64,000 nt of DNA from Streptomyces sp. NBC_01244 (lineage in GTDB: Bacteria; Actinomycetota; Actinomycetes; Streptomycetales; Streptomycetaceae). The DNA lies in assembly GCF_035987325.1 (NCBI RefSeq), contig NZ_CP108488.1:8308001-8372000 (forward strand), given 5' to 3'. The position numbers and the translations under genes are program-made. Below are positions 1 through 9,154 of this stretch, piece by piece (the first letter of the stretch is position 1; each line of letters begins with the position of its first letter). Below the pieces are notes generated by a model. That model searched no databases. It saw nothing but the letters and a program-made list of their open reading frames with translations, and had not been told where the DNA came from.

Positions 1-968
1 ACGCCGGGCTCGACCCCGCACTGTGGGACGGCAGCCGCGTAGCAGTGGTGATCGGTACGGGAGGCACGAGCCACGACACGACCTTGAAGGTCTGCCAGAC
101 CATGGAGAAGGGCCGGCTCCTGTCGCTGATGCCCACCACCCTGCCACGCAGCTTGCCGAACATGGCCGCCGGCGAGGTCGGGACCATGCTCGGGGCGCTG
201 GGCCCCACCCTGGGCATCACCACCGCCTGTGCCTCCGGTGCCAGCGCCATCGGCATCGCGAGCATGCTGATCCGGTCGGGTGCGTGCGACATCGCCGTGG
301 CCGGTGGGGCCGACTCCGGCCGCAACCGGTTGGCGTCGGCACTCTTCTGGAGAATGGGCGCGCTGTCCACCCGCGTCCACGACCCGGCCGGCGCGTCCCG
401 TCCTTTCGACGCCGAACGGGACGGCTTCCTCCTGTCCGAGGGCGCCGGAATCCTCGTACTCGAACGGGCCGAGCACGCCCGAGCCCGACGGGCACGGGAG
501 TATGCCCGACTCACCGGCTACGGCCTGTCGGGCGACGCCCACAACCCGACGAACCCCCATCCGCAGGGCGACGGCGCGGTGCGGGCCATCACTGACGCCC
601 TGGCCGGCGCCGACCTCGCAGCGGACGACGTGGGACACGTCAACGCCCACGCCAGTGCCACACAGCTGAACGACCGTGCGGAAGCCACGGCGCTGCGCCG
701 GGTCTTCGTCACCCCGCCACCTGTCACCGCGGCCAAGAGCGTCCTGGGGCATTTGCTCGGAGCCGCCGGGGCTGTGGAAGCCGTCTGCTCGGTGCTTTCC
801 CTGCACCACCAGCTCATTCCGCCCACCGCCAACCTCGACCGGATGGATCCGGAGATCGACCTCGACGTCGTCACCAAAGTGCCACGCCCCGCCCGGCTGG
901 ATGCGGTCCTGTCCAACTCCTTCGGTTTCGGTGGCCAGAACGCGGCACTCGTCTTCCAGCGCCCCTGA
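1..968 (+). CDS. beta-ketoacyl synthase (ketosynthase), 5' end outside window
   Basis: This is a condensing enzyme of the KAS II / type II polyketide ketosynthase superfamily, which extends an ACP-bound acyl chain with malonyl-ACP. The reading frame is open from the window edge, so the N-terminus is missing. The catalytic triad is visible: the nucleophilic cysteine in TTACASG (codon at 228-230), the first histidine in NAHASAT (usually HGTGT), and the second in KSVLGHLLGAAGAVE. The C-terminal glycine-rich loop NSFGFGGQNAALVF is also present. It is followed after 85 bp by a desaturase and then a CFA-type methyltransferase on the same strand, which suggests a dedicated acyl-chain pathway rather than housekeeping fatty-acid synthesis. 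The Gly-Thr to Ala-Ser substitutions in the first His motif are seen directly; their effect is unknown. The family is secure and the specificity unknown. Confidence 0.9.
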   Translation, partial: AGLDPALWDGSRVAVVIGTGGTSHDTTLKVCQTMEKGRLLSLMPTTLPRSLPNMAAGEVGTMLGALGPTLGITTACASGASAIGIASMLIRSGACDIAVAGGADSGRNRLASALFWRMGALSTRVHDPAGASRPFDAERDGFLLSEGAGILVLERAEHARARRAREYARLTGYGLSGDAHNPTNPHPQGDGAVRAITDALAGADLAADDVGHVNAHASATQLNDRAEATALRRVFVTPPPVTAAKSVLGHLLGAAGAVEAVCSVLSLHHQLIPPTANLDRMDPEIDLDVVTKVPRPARLDAVLSNSFGFGGQNAALVFQRP

Positions 969-1053
969 CATCGCCTGATCACCCGGGGCACGCCGAGCGG
1001 ATCGAGCACCGGAATCCGGCACCGACCGCCCGCCTCCGGGTCGAAAGTCTGTG

Positions 1054-2028
1054 ATGACCCTTCCCCTCGATCTCCTGACAGAGCTGGAACCGACCGTGGC
1101 CAGGCTCCTGGACCGCCACGTAGCGGCTGCACCGGTGTGGTTCCCCCACGCCTACATTCCCTGGAGTCGGGCCGCCGACTTCGACGGTCCGCTGAACGGC
1201 ACACCCTGGCGGGCCGACCAGTCCGAACTCCCGCAGGCCGTGGCCGACGCGCTGATGGTCAACCTGCTGACCGAGGACAACCTGCCGAGCTATCACTTCG
1301 AGATCGCCACCCAGTTCGGCCGCCACGGCGCCTGGGGCGCCTGGGTGCACCGCTGGACGGCCGAGGAGGACCGCCACGCTCACGCGCTGCGCGGCTACCT
1401 CCACGCCCGCCGGGCCGTCGACCCGGTCGCCTTGGAGCGCCAGCGCATGCAACACGTCTCCATCGGCTACACCAGCGACCACGCTTCCCTGCTGCACGGC
1501 CTGGCGTACGTGACCGTCCAGGAACTGGCCACCCGAGAAGCGCACCGGAACACCGGGCTGGCCTGTGCCGATCCGGTGGCCCGCCAGCTGACCGCACGGA
1601 TCGCCGCCGACGAGAACCTCCACATGATCTTCTACCGCGACCTGTACACCGCCGCGGTGGAACTGGACCCCGACAGCGCCCTCTCGGCCCTCGCCGACGT
1701 CATCTGCTCCTTCGACATGCCGGGCAGCACCATCCCGGGCTTCCAACAGCGCGCCCTGCGGATCGCCGCATCCGGCATCTACAACCTCGACGTCCACCGC
1801 CGCCATGTGCTGCAGCCGCTGCTGCGCTCCCTGGGCGTCATGACCCGCTCGGGCCTCGGCCCCGCGGGCGAGCAGGCCCGTGACCGCATCGGCCGTCAGC
1901 TCGACGAGCTGCGGACGAGAGCCGAACGCTCCCAGCGGCTGTTCGACCGCATGAGGGAAACCGCTCCCGCCGCATCCGTCCCCAGCCCCCACCCTCCCCT
2001 TTCGTATGAAGAGAGGCCCGGCCCGTGA
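1054..2028 (+). CDS. acyl-[ACP] desaturase, ferritin-like di-iron (FA_desaturase_2)
   Basis: A soluble stearoyl-ACP-desaturase-type enzyme that introduces a double bond into an ACP-bound acyl chain using a di-iron centre, O2 and reductant. Iron ligands are visible as the pair EEDRH (about residues 104-108) and DENLH (about 186-190). Further conserved acidic positions are in LLTEDNLPSY (about 71-80) and VQEL (about 155-158). At 324 aa it has the usual family length. I start at ATG 1054; a GTG immediately before it at 1051 is the alternative, and neither has a strong ribosome site. Its stop overlaps the GTG start of the next gene, which indicates translational coupling. Neighbours that condense, methylenate and transfer acyl groups suggest it desaturates a chain made by this cluster. 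The regiochemistry cannot be read from sequence. Confidence 0.9.
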   Translation: MTLPLDLLTELEPTVARLLDRHVAAAPVWFPHAYIPWSRAADFDGPLNGTPWRADQSELPQAVADALMVNLLTEDNLPSYHFEIATQFGRHGAWGAWVHRWTAEEDRHAHALRGYLHARRAVDPVALERQRMQHVSIGYTSDHASLLHGLAYVTVQELATREAHRNTGLACADPVARQLTARIAADENLHMIFYRDLYTAAVELDPDSALSALADVICSFDMPGSTIPGFQQRALRIAASGIYNLDVHRRHVLQPLLRSLGVMTRSGLGPAGEQARDRIGRQLDELRTRAERSQRLFDRMRETAPAASVPSPHPPLSYEERPGP

Positions 2029-2966
2029 CCACCCGGACCGACCAGCGTCATCGCGCAGGCGCCACCGCCGCCGACATCCAGGCCCACTACGACGTCGGCA
2101 AGGACTTCTACGCCCTCTGGCTCGATCCGGACCTGACGTACTCCTGCGCCCTGTGGGAGGGAATCACCGGTCCGCCCGGAAACACGGACCTGCTGATGCG
2201 GGCACAGCACGCCAAGCTCCGCTACCACCTCGGCCAAGCCGGCCTCACGGCGGGAAGCCGGCTGCTGGACATCGGCTGCGGCTGGGGCAGCCTGCTGCGC
2301 ACGGCCACCGAAGAAACCGGGGTCCGACAGGCGGTCGGCCTCACCCTCAGCGCCGACCAGCACGCACATGTGCGCTCACTCGGGCTGAACGGAGCGGACG
2401 TCAGAGTCGAGGACTGGCGAGACCACGAGGCGGACGGCCCGTACGACGGCATCGTCTCGATCGGCGCGTTCGAGCACTTCACCGACCAGAGCATGTCCCG
2501 CGACGAACGCATCGGGACCTACCGCGCCTTCTTCGGGCGGTGCGCCGGATGGCTGCCGCCCCTCGGCCGGCTCAGCCTCCAGACCATCGCGCTCACCGAC
2601 GACACGAACCACGACGAGTCGGTACCCGACTTCTTCGCACGCGAGATCTTCCCCGGGTCCGCGCTGCCACGGCTCTCCGAGATCGCCGCCGCATGTGAGC
2701 CGTACTTCGCGATCACCCGACTGCGCGAGGACGGCGCCGACTACGCGCGCACGCTGCGAGGCTGGTCCACCCGGCTCTTTCAGGCCCGGGAACAGGCTCA
2801 ACTGCTTGTCGGCCCCGACACCTACATGCGGTACCGCACCTACCTGCGGGCCAGCGAGATCGTCTTCATGCGCCAGGCTTCCACGCTGTACCGGATCACG
2901 CTACGTCGCTGGCCCGCACGTCGAGGTCCGGGCGGGACATCAGCGCGCCAGGTTCTCCCCGAGTGA
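2025..2966 (+). CDS. cyclopropane-fatty-acyl synthase-family SAM methyltransferase
   Basis: A class I SAM-dependent methyltransferase of the CFA synthase / mycolic acid cyclopropane synthase family, which adds a methylene or methyl group across a cis double bond. It shows the family opening HYDVGKDFYALWLDP (about residues 20-35), then YSCALW, the SAM-binding loop LLDIGCGWGSL (about 82-92), and SIGAFEHF (about 146-153). It is 313 aa, somewhat short relative to bacterial CFA synthases because it lacks their N-terminal extension; this resembles the mycobacterial and natural-product types. It starts at GTG 2025, overlapping the desaturase stop in a GTGA junction. A desaturase directly upstream is a natural partner, since cyclopropanation needs an alkene. 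Its 3' end overlaps the convergent N-acyltransferase by 27 bp. Whether it makes a cyclopropane or a methyl branch is inference. Confidence 0.88.
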   Translation: MTTRTDQRHRAGATAADIQAHYDVGKDFYALWLDPDLTYSCALWEGITGPPGNTDLLMRAQHAKLRYHLGQAGLTAGSRLLDIGCGWGSLLRTATEETGVRQAVGLTLSADQHAHVRSLGLNGADVRVEDWRDHEADGPYDGIVSIGAFEHFTDQSMSRDERIGTYRAFFGRCAGWLPPLGRLSLQTIALTDDTNHDESVPDFFAREIFPGSALPRLSEIAAACEPYFAITRLREDGADYARTLRGWSTRLFQAREQAQLLVGPDTYMRYRTYLRASEIVFMRQASTLYRITLRRWPARRGPGGTSARQVLPE

Positions 2967-3713
2967 CAGGAGGAACTCGCGCCGGTGCCGATTGACGTTC
3001 TCGAGGGAGAGCAGAAGGTAGAGGCTGGCTTCGTCGTGCTGCGAGTCGTATGCGAACTCGCTGCACACCCATGCTCCGGCGAGCAGGTACCCGCGGAACT
3101 TGGGAGGAATTCCAAGGCCCGGGCTGCGCTCGATCGCCGCGGGATTCCAGGGGGTGTGGGGACGTACGTGGTAGCGGTCAGGAGCGAAATGCCCGCCGGC
3201 CAGCACGTGGTCCCAACACGCCGCGGCCTGGGCCCCTCCGTCGAAAAGGGGAAGGGTCAACCGTCCTGACACCCAGGCATGGCGACGGCGGGTCATGTAT
3301 CGCATCACCCCTGCCCACAGCATGGTGATCACGGGACCGGCGCGGTGGTCGGGGTGCACGCACGCCCGGGTGAGTTCGACGAGCGCCGGCCGCAGCGCCT
3401 GATGCGGACCCAGGTCGAACACGGCCTCGGCGGTCAGTCCGCCGATCTGCCTCGCACCTTCCGGAGGCAAGAGGCGGTGCGTACCGACCAATTCGCCGGT
3501 GTCCGTGCGACGGACGACAACATGGTCGCAGTGCCGGTCGAATCCGTCCGCCTCACGACCCTCCTCGGCATCGTATCTGGACTTGAGTTCCTGATTGAAA
3601 ATCAGGTAGCGCAGTTGCTGGGCTTCGTGAATCGTGTCCTCGTCACGCGCGACGGAGACCGTGTAGCGTCCTTCTTCGCGGTTCGAGCCGCCAAGTACGG
3701 CGGGAATACTCAT
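2940..3713 (-). CDS. OlsB-like GNAT-fold N-acyltransferase
   Basis: The protein resembles the hemolysin/OlsB group (Acetyltransf_5), whose best-known members move a 3-hydroxyacyl chain from ACP to the alpha-amine of ornithine. Visible features are RYLIFNQELK near the N-terminus, the acidic DGFDRHCDHVVV stretch, GELVGTHRLLPP, an FDLGP segment, and VELTRACVHPDHRAG, which corresponds to the acyl-donor-binding strand. I place the start at ATG 3713 because it is preceded by GAGGA with a four-base spacer. An in-frame upstream start at 3785 would add 24 residues without such a site. The gene runs opposite to the ketosynthase-desaturase-CFA genes and is divergent from the MMPL exporter, sharing a 99-bp intergenic region with it. 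The amine acceptor is not known; ornithine, lysine or another amino compound is possible. Confidence 0.75.
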   Translation of the reverse strand: MSIPAVLGGSNREEGRYTVSVARDEDTIHEAQQLRYLIFNQELKSRYDAEEGREADGFDRHCDHVVVRRTDTGELVGTHRLLPPEGARQIGGLTAEAVFDLGPHQALRPALVELTRACVHPDHRAGPVITMLWAGVMRYMTRRRHAWVSGRLTLPLFDGGAQAAACWDHVLAGGHFAPDRYHVRPHTPWNPAAIERSPGLGIPPKFRGYLLAGAWVCSEFAYDSQHDEASLYLLLSLENVNRHRREFLLSLGENLAR

Positions 3714-3812
3714 ATTTTCCTCGCGCAGGTTTTCGGCGTGCGGGCCTTTGTCGATATTCAGAGGCGCCCTGTTTACCACAGGCATCCGAGGGCGGGGTAT
3801 AAAGTTGCGCCC

Positions 3813-6056
3813 ATGGTCGCGGCAAAGTGGATTCCGAGGCGCCCGTGGCGGTTTCTCGCAGTCGTCACTGTTCTGGTATTGGCCTTGATTCCGGCGGCGA
3901 TCGGTTGTTTCAGCCGGTTGACTCCATCGGGGTTCACCGCCACGGGGACCGAGTCCGAGCGGGCCGAGCGAGTGATCGACGAGCAGTTCGACGAGCCGTC
4001 CGCCGACCTGATTTTCCTGGTATCAGGCCGGACCTCGATGCAATACGGGGAGGCGGCTGTTCAAGGCCGGGCTCTTGCCCGTTCCACGGCCGATGAGCCG
4101 GGGGTGGCCCGGGTATGGAGCTATTGGGACACGGCGAGCCCCACTCTGCTGTCCGGTGACGGGCGGAGCGCATTGATCGGAGTCGAGCTGACCGGAACGG
4201 GGGCGGAGGCCGTCAAGACGGCCCAGCGGATCGTGCCGGGCCTGGCGGGAGATCACGGGATTGTCTCCGTGGCTGCGGCCGGACCCGCGTGGAGCAGTGC
4301 GGAGGCAGTCCGGCTGAGCCGAGAAGACCTGCGCACCGCCGAGCTGGCTGCGGCACCCTTGGTACTGGTCATCCTGATGGTGGCCCTGCGTTCGGCTGCT
4401 TCGGCGCTGCTGCCGATGGTGATCGGTGCCGTCTCCATCCTGGCAACGCTGGCCTTTCTGGGCGGGCTTGCACTGATCATGCCCGTCTCGGTGTTCGCCG
4501 TGAACGTCACGGTGGCCCTCGGGTTCGGCCTGTCGGTGGACTACGGACTTCTGATCACGATGCGCTGCCGGGAGGAGATGGCACGCGGGGCAGAGCTGGG
4601 AGAAGCCCTCGCCCGCGCGGTCCGCTCGGACGGGCGCGCCGTGCTGTTCTCCGCCGCAACGGTGATCGCCTGCCTGGCGGCGCTGCTGGTCTTCCCCGTG
4701 CCGTTCCTGCGCTCCTTGGCAGTGGGCGGTATCGCAGTGGTGGCCTTCGCCGCACTGACCGCGGTCCTTCTCTATCCGGTCCTGCTGCGCTTCTGCCTGC
4801 CCCCCGCGCTTCGGGTCGACCGCTGGCTGTTCGCCGGGGTGCGAAGAAGGCTGCCGCTCGCGCGACGGAAGCGCGTCGGTACGCCCGGGCACAGCAGGAC
4901 GTGGGCATGGCTGGGAACCGTCGCCACGAAGCGTCCTGTGCTGCTCGGAGCCTTTGCGGCCGTACTTCTTCTGAGTTGCGCGGGTCCCTTGGGGAGGGCC
5001 GAGTTCGGTGTAGCCGACGAACGTGTCCTGCCGGCCTCCACGCTGGTGCGGCAGAACGGTGAACGGGTGCGCACGGACTTTCCGCAGGCTGCCGAGCCGA
5101 AAGTGCCCGTGTTGCTGGACGTCGCCGAGATCCGGGCCGCGGGTGTGGCCGCGGGCGTGGACCATTACGCCCGCCGCTTGTCCTCGATCACCGGTGTCGC
5201 CGGGGTGGACACGACCACCGGCTCCTACCGGAGCGGTGCCCGTATCGTCCCGCCTACCCGGGCGCCATCCCGCTTCGCGGCCGACGGTGTGGTGCTGGTG
5301 AACGTACGCCTGCCGGCGGGTGCGCACGCACCGGCGTCCGAGCGGCTCGTGGAGCGGATCCGAGCCCTGCCCGCCTTCGCGCCGCGGCTGGTCGGCGGGA
5401 CTGCCGCGCGGACGGCGGATACGAAGACCGCCCTGTCCCGAGGGGCACCTCTGGCCGCGGCCCTGGCCGGTGGCAGCGCCCTGCTCGTGGTGCTGTGTTT
5501 CACCGGCGGTCTCTTCGTTTCCGTCAAAACGCTTGCCCTTGCCGTTCTCAGCCTGAGCGCCGGCATCGGCTGCCTGGTCCCCCTCTTCCAGGAGGGACGC
5601 CTGAATACGGGTGACTTCACCGTCACCGGGCAGCTCGAGATCAGCATGCTTTTGCTGATGGCCTGCCTCGCCCTCGGGCTGTCCGTGGACTACGAGGTCT
5701 TTCTGCTGGCGCGCATCAAGGAGCACTACAGGGAAACCGGAGACAGCCAGACTTCGATCGTCCACGGCATGGCCTGTACGGGGAGGCTCATCAGCGCCTC
5801 CACCCTGGTGGTGGCCACGACGATGAGCGCACTGGCCATGTCCCGCATCACATCGCTGAAACTCCTGGGCACCGGGCTGGCCCTCACCGTTCTGCTGGAC
5901 GCCACATTGGTCCGAGCCCTGCTGGTGCCGGCGGCCATGCAACTTGCCGGCCGGGCGAACTGGTGGCTGCCTGGCTGGGTCCACCACATCTCCCACCGGC
6001 TCGGTCGCAAGCGCGTGGCCGGTCTCAAGGGGGTGACGGAGGAGTACGTCCGCTGA
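3813..6056 (+). CDS. MMPL/RND-family exporter
   Basis: A proton-driven RND transporter of the MMPL family, which in actinomycetes exports lipids and lipid-linked metabolites across the cytoplasmic membrane. It is 747 aa with the usual duplicated layout: an initial membrane segment, an extracytoplasmic domain, five membrane helices, then the same again. Both repeats carry the MMPL signature: GLSVDYGLLITMRCREE near residues 235-251 and GLSVDYEVFLLARIKE near 625-640. I choose ATG 3813, at which homology begins. An open frame continues upstream to 3279, but that part is antisense to the acyltransferase and is not protein-like. A TATAAAGT box lies 13 bp before the start and may belong to its promoter. 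Its position beside acyl-chain enzymes argues that it exports the cluster's lipid product. Confidence 0.9.
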   Translation: MVAAKWIPRRPWRFLAVVTVLVLALIPAAIGCFSRLTPSGFTATGTESERAERVIDEQFDEPSADLIFLVSGRTSMQYGEAAVQGRALARSTADEPGVARVWSYWDTASPTLLSGDGRSALIGVELTGTGAEAVKTAQRIVPGLAGDHGIVSVAAAGPAWSSAEAVRLSREDLRTAELAAAPLVLVILMVALRSAASALLPMVIGAVSILATLAFLGGLALIMPVSVFAVNVTVALGFGLSVDYGLLITMRCREEMARGAELGEALARAVRSDGRAVLFSAATVIACLAALLVFPVPFLRSLAVGGIAVVAFAALTAVLLYPVLLRFCLPPALRVDRWLFAGVRRRLPLARRKRVGTPGHSRTWAWLGTVATKRPVLLGAFAAVLLLSCAGPLGRAEFGVADERVLPASTLVRQNGERVRTDFPQAAEPKVPVLLDVAEIRAAGVAAGVDHYARRLSSITGVAGVDTTTGSYRSGARIVPPTRAPSRFAADGVVLVNVRLPAGAHAPASERLVERIRALPAFAPRLVGGTAARTADTKTALSRGAPLAAALAGGSALLVVLCFTGGLFVSVKTLALAVLSLSAGIGCLVPLFQEGRLNTGDFTVTGQLEISMLLLMACLALGLSVDYEVFLLARIKEHYRETGDSQTSIVHGMACTGRLISASTLVVATTMSALAMSRITSLKLLGTGLALTVLLDATLVRALLVPAAMQLAGRANWWLPGWVHHISHRLGRKRVAGLKGVTEEYVR

Positions 6057-6149
6057 CGTTCCGGCCCCGCGCTGTAGGTGGCCGAACCGGGCGTGCAGAC
6101 GCGAGCGTGCGGGAACACCACGACACGTTGGCCCAGGCGGTGAGGTAGT

Positions 6150-7020
6150 CGGCGCCCGCATCCCGACCGGGTCCGGTGGCCGGCCCGGGCACCGGACCGC
6201 CATGGACGACGGCCCGTGCCAGCTCGTCCGTAGCGTCATGCTCGAGGCCGGCTCGTGCGGCCCGGTCGTGGAGCCCACTGTCCATACGCGCGGCCGGCAC
6301 GGCGCCGAGCGCGGCCACGCCGACGACCCCGCCGACCTCGCGCAGGGTGTCGGTGACCGCTGCGGCCGTGCCCGCCTGGGAGGCGGGGCCCGGCTGACCA
6401 GCGTGATGGTGGCTGGTACGAACAGCAGCCCCGTTCCTGCCGAGTCCGGTGACGGCCAATGTCTGCCCGACGGGATCCCACCGTGCGGGTGCGGCGGGCG
6501 GGCAAGGCAGCAACCGCCAGGCGGCGGCCAGCGCCACCACACCGATGGGCAAGTTGATCCACATCACGCTGCGCCAGCCCGGGGCCTGGGTCAGCAGGCC
6601 GCCGAACGCCGGGCCCAGCGCCACCCCGAGCCCACCGATCGCGCCCCGCAAACCGAGGGCGCGGGCCCGCGCTGGCGAGGGTGGTCGCCAGGGAGCTGAC
6701 GGCGGAACCCGCCATGAAGCCGAGCAACCCGGTGAGGAAGGCCCGCCGCTGCCCCAGCCGGTCACCGGCCGCCCCCCTGACAGCAGGGTCGCGGCGAGGA
6801 CCAGGGGGTACGACGCCACAGCCCACTGAAGTCCGTTGGTGCCCAGGCCGAGGTCTTCGCCCATGGCGGGCAGCGCGTTGGTGACGGCCAGGTTGTCCAG
6901 CATGGCCATGAACGCGGCGGCGGAGACCGCAGCCAGGACCGAACCGGGATGCCCCCGGTGCCCACGAGCGGCAGCGCGGGCGCTGCTCACCAGACGGGTC
7001 CCCGGCATCCCCGTACTCAT
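6150..7020 (-). pseudogene. remnant of a DHA2-type MFS drug exporter
   Basis: The N-terminal part in one frame is clearly a 14-helix MFS exporter (FMAMLDNLAVTNALPAMGED, then LQWAVASYPLVLAATLLSGG). The next stretch, equivalent to GDRLGQRRAFLTGLLGF, is in another frame. Translation then returns to the first frame with GGLGVALGPAFGGLLTQA and SVMWINLPIGVVALAAAWR, and finally jumps to a C-terminal motif, TLREVGGVVGVAALGAV. At least two frameshifts and two internal deletions are therefore needed, and the whole is about 290 residues instead of about 480. It cannot make a working transporter. The tail reaches toward the 3' end of the MMPL gene. The right boundary is at ATG 7020; the left boundary is approximate. 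Confidence 0.75.
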
Positions 7021-7066
7021 GCCGCTCCACCTGCGTCAGCCAACCGGGGGACGGCCTGGCAGATGG

Positions 7067-7866
7067 TCACGACCGAGCACGAACGCCGGCGCCGGTCTTC
7101 GGGGACCGGGTCTGCTCGTCCGCCGATGGCGGTGCGAAGGCGTCGACGTGCCCGTTCGGGTCAGTGGTGGTCATGGCCTCGAGCAGGAGCAGCAGCCGCT
7201 GCTGGTGGCCGGCCAGCTCGGCCCGGGCGTACTGCTCCCGGGCACCCTGTACGTCCAGCCGTAGTCCGGCACCGTCCCGCAGGTCCAAGGCGATGAGCTT
7301 CAGGCCGGCGGGTCGGCCGGCGGCCACGTGGACGCCGGACACGGTGCATGGGCTGCCGGCCATGTCGAGGGGACGACCGAACGGCATGATGTTGACGATC
7401 AGTGAGAATCGGGAGGCGATGCTGCCGGGCAGGCCGAGGCTCCGGGCCAGATCCTCACCGGGGTAGTCAGGAGTCCACGCTGCGGGCGACCGGTTACGGC
7501 CAACCCGATCACCACCTCCGGTGCCCCGGTCAGCTGCTGCGCATGAACGGCCGCGGCGGCACAAAGGAACCGCGACCGGTCGACCCCGGCGCGCCGGGCT
7601 GCCAGCTGAAGTGCCTCCGGGCGCGCGAGTGGACGGTTCCCGCTCGCGCACACAGCCCGCGCGGCCAGGTATCCGCTCTCCACGTCGTGTGGTCCGTCCT
7701 CCTCCTGAGCATGGGCCAGGGTCGCAGGGGCGGGCAGCGGGGCCGGGGCCGGCGGATCGCTGAACGTCCGTGCCCAGTAGGCCCCATCGGCGGCGTACTG
7801 CGGTGAGGACCGGTAGCCCAGGTCTGCCTTCACCAGGGCTGGAGTCTGCGCGGGCCGGAGGAGCAC
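7067..7866 (-). pseudogene. remnant of an NRPS condensation domain
   Basis: Two frames together give the second half of a condensation domain. One frame (7399-7866) reads AYWARTFSDPPAPAPLPAPA and later APEVVIGLAVTGRPQRG, which matches the core preceding the PGM-N-LP motif. The other frame (7067-7450) reads ASRFSLIVNIMPFGRPLD, LIALDLRDGAGLRLDVQG and ELAGHQQRLLLLLEAM, the usual C-terminal part. The N-terminal half with HHxxxDG is missing, a block between the two frames is deleted, and the frame changes near 7450. No adenylation or carrier domain follows. It may be a relic of the same lost cluster as the neighbouring MFS remnant, both on the minus strand. The assignment rests on motif recognition only. 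Confidence 0.65.
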
Positions 7867-7960
7867 TCCTACTTCTGGCGCGGGCGGTCAAGAGGTGTCG
7901 TGCCCCTGAAAGCGTGCCGGGGCGCCGACGCCCATGGTGAGCGTGGCGGCCCTTTGCCGT

Positions 7961-8495
7961 TGATGGATCATCAGGTAAGTCGGCATCTGATCAGCAGCAG
8001 TCCCCAAACGTTCCAAAGTGACTGACCGATTGGACGCCTGGCCGGCGGCGTCACGGCAGCCTGGTTCGCATGGAAGTGCAGGTAAGGAGCCTTCTCGTCA
8101 GAGGGGGTCCATGTTCCTAATAATCTTCGATCTGACGCGTGCCGATGTACAGTGAAGAACGCCCTTGACCTGCGGAAAGCTGGCAGGGAGCCGTCTTCCA
8201 GGAGTTCAAAATGCTGCGCACCATGATCAAGTCCTACATCTGACATCCGGACGTTTCCGCAGGTCAGCGCGGTGCTGTCGGGGTTGCGGTCAGCAAGTAG
8301 TCAGCATCGGTCCCGGTCATGTCCCGCCGGTGCTGACTTCGGCGACCGCAGTGCGCGAATGTCGGCGGCCTCCCCTCTGCAGCGGAGGCTTGGCTCTTAC
8401 CCTGCTGGTCACAGCAGGGTCTTCGCGTTCTGGTGGTAGGCCCGTACCTGGCCCGAGACCTTGGTCCGCCGGTTGCTCGTGGCTGCCCGATGAAC
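7961..8495 (+). repeat. panD-leader repeat, copy A
   Basis: About 535 bp that is nearly the same as 25664-26197 (roughly nine bases in ten by eye). The first ~280 bp also resembles the native panD upstream region ending near 30203. It carries a -10-like TACAGT at 8148-8153 and an AGGAG ribosome site. It then has an ATG followed by ten codons matching the start of panD (MLRTMIKSYI), and a TGA. The last ~255 bp, after the truncated panD start, is shared only with copy B. No full gene is encoded. Confidence 0.85.
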
Positions 8496-9154
8496 CGAAG
8501 AGCCCGCAGCAGGTGGAGTTGCCCACGCCGTAAACCGCTCGTCTACACGTCGGCGGACCGCACCACATCGCGATCACCGTGGATCAGGCGGGTCAGCGCT
8601 GCGGGGTGAGCAGGCCCGGCCGCTACGGCAGCTCACGTCCGTCCCGTCAGCAACTTCGACAGGACGAGATTCTGATGACGCCTCAGTAACAGGCAGGTTG
8701 CGACGCGGGTACTTGACGGCCTCTCATGTGCCGTGGTTTTCTCCCTGCAACACACCGGATGTTCGACTTTCAAGTTGTTAGCGCTAACAATGCACCGGAG
8801 GCCCGGCATCCCCACCCCTCAGGGGTCACGTCTTGCCGCCGCCCCGGACGAACAGTCCGTTCGCGCAGCTCAGCGCACCGATCCAGATGGCCAGCCGCCC
8901 CGATGCGGGACACGGTCACCGGCCCGGATGACCGAAAGGCAGCGCAATGGCCGACACCACCAACTCCCGTGCAGGCGGCGGCCGCCCGCCCGGCATCCGA
9001 GAAGGCGAGGACGGTCTGACGGAGCGCCGGCGCTCGGCGGCTCCGTCCGCATCGCACGGTTCGCACTGACCACACCCCGAGCGCAGCAACGTCCCTCCTC
9101 CGCATCTGACCAGCTGCTCAGTCCCCGACGCGCAGCACCAGGAAGGACCACACC
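8496..9154. other. intergenic region upstream of the arabinanase genes
   Basis: About 660 bp without a supportable gene. It lies between the end of repeat copy A and the first GH43 gene, and contains one LacI-type palindrome (8775-8790). No codon-usage or motif evidence supports the short open frames here. The last 20 bp hold the ribosome site for the gene at 9155. Confidence 0.6.
8775..8790. promoter_or_regulatory. LacI-family operator, TTGTTAGCGCTAACAA
   Basis: A perfect 16-bp palindrome with the central GCGC typical of LacI/GalR-family operators. It lies 364 bp upstream of the first GH43 gene. The same core recurs at 11084-11097 and 17337-17362, each time beside an arabinan-degrading gene. 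Negative control by a sugar-responsive LacI-type repressor is inferred; no such regulator is encoded in this window. Confidence 0.75.

Noticed and set aside
3279..3812. N-terminal extension of the MMPL frame
   Set aside because: The extension is antisense to the OlsB-like gene, which has its own good ribosome site. MMPL homology begins at 3813.
4023..6542. An 839-codon minus-strand frame opposite the MMPL gene
   Set aside because: The plus-strand MMPL protein has full domain and membrane-helix evidence. The antisense translation is His/Gln/Arg-rich nonsense.
8241..8495. The tail shared by repeat copies A and B as a transposase or small gene
   Set aside because: No frame is conserved as protein between the two copies: stops and indels differ, so it is kept as a non-coding repeat.
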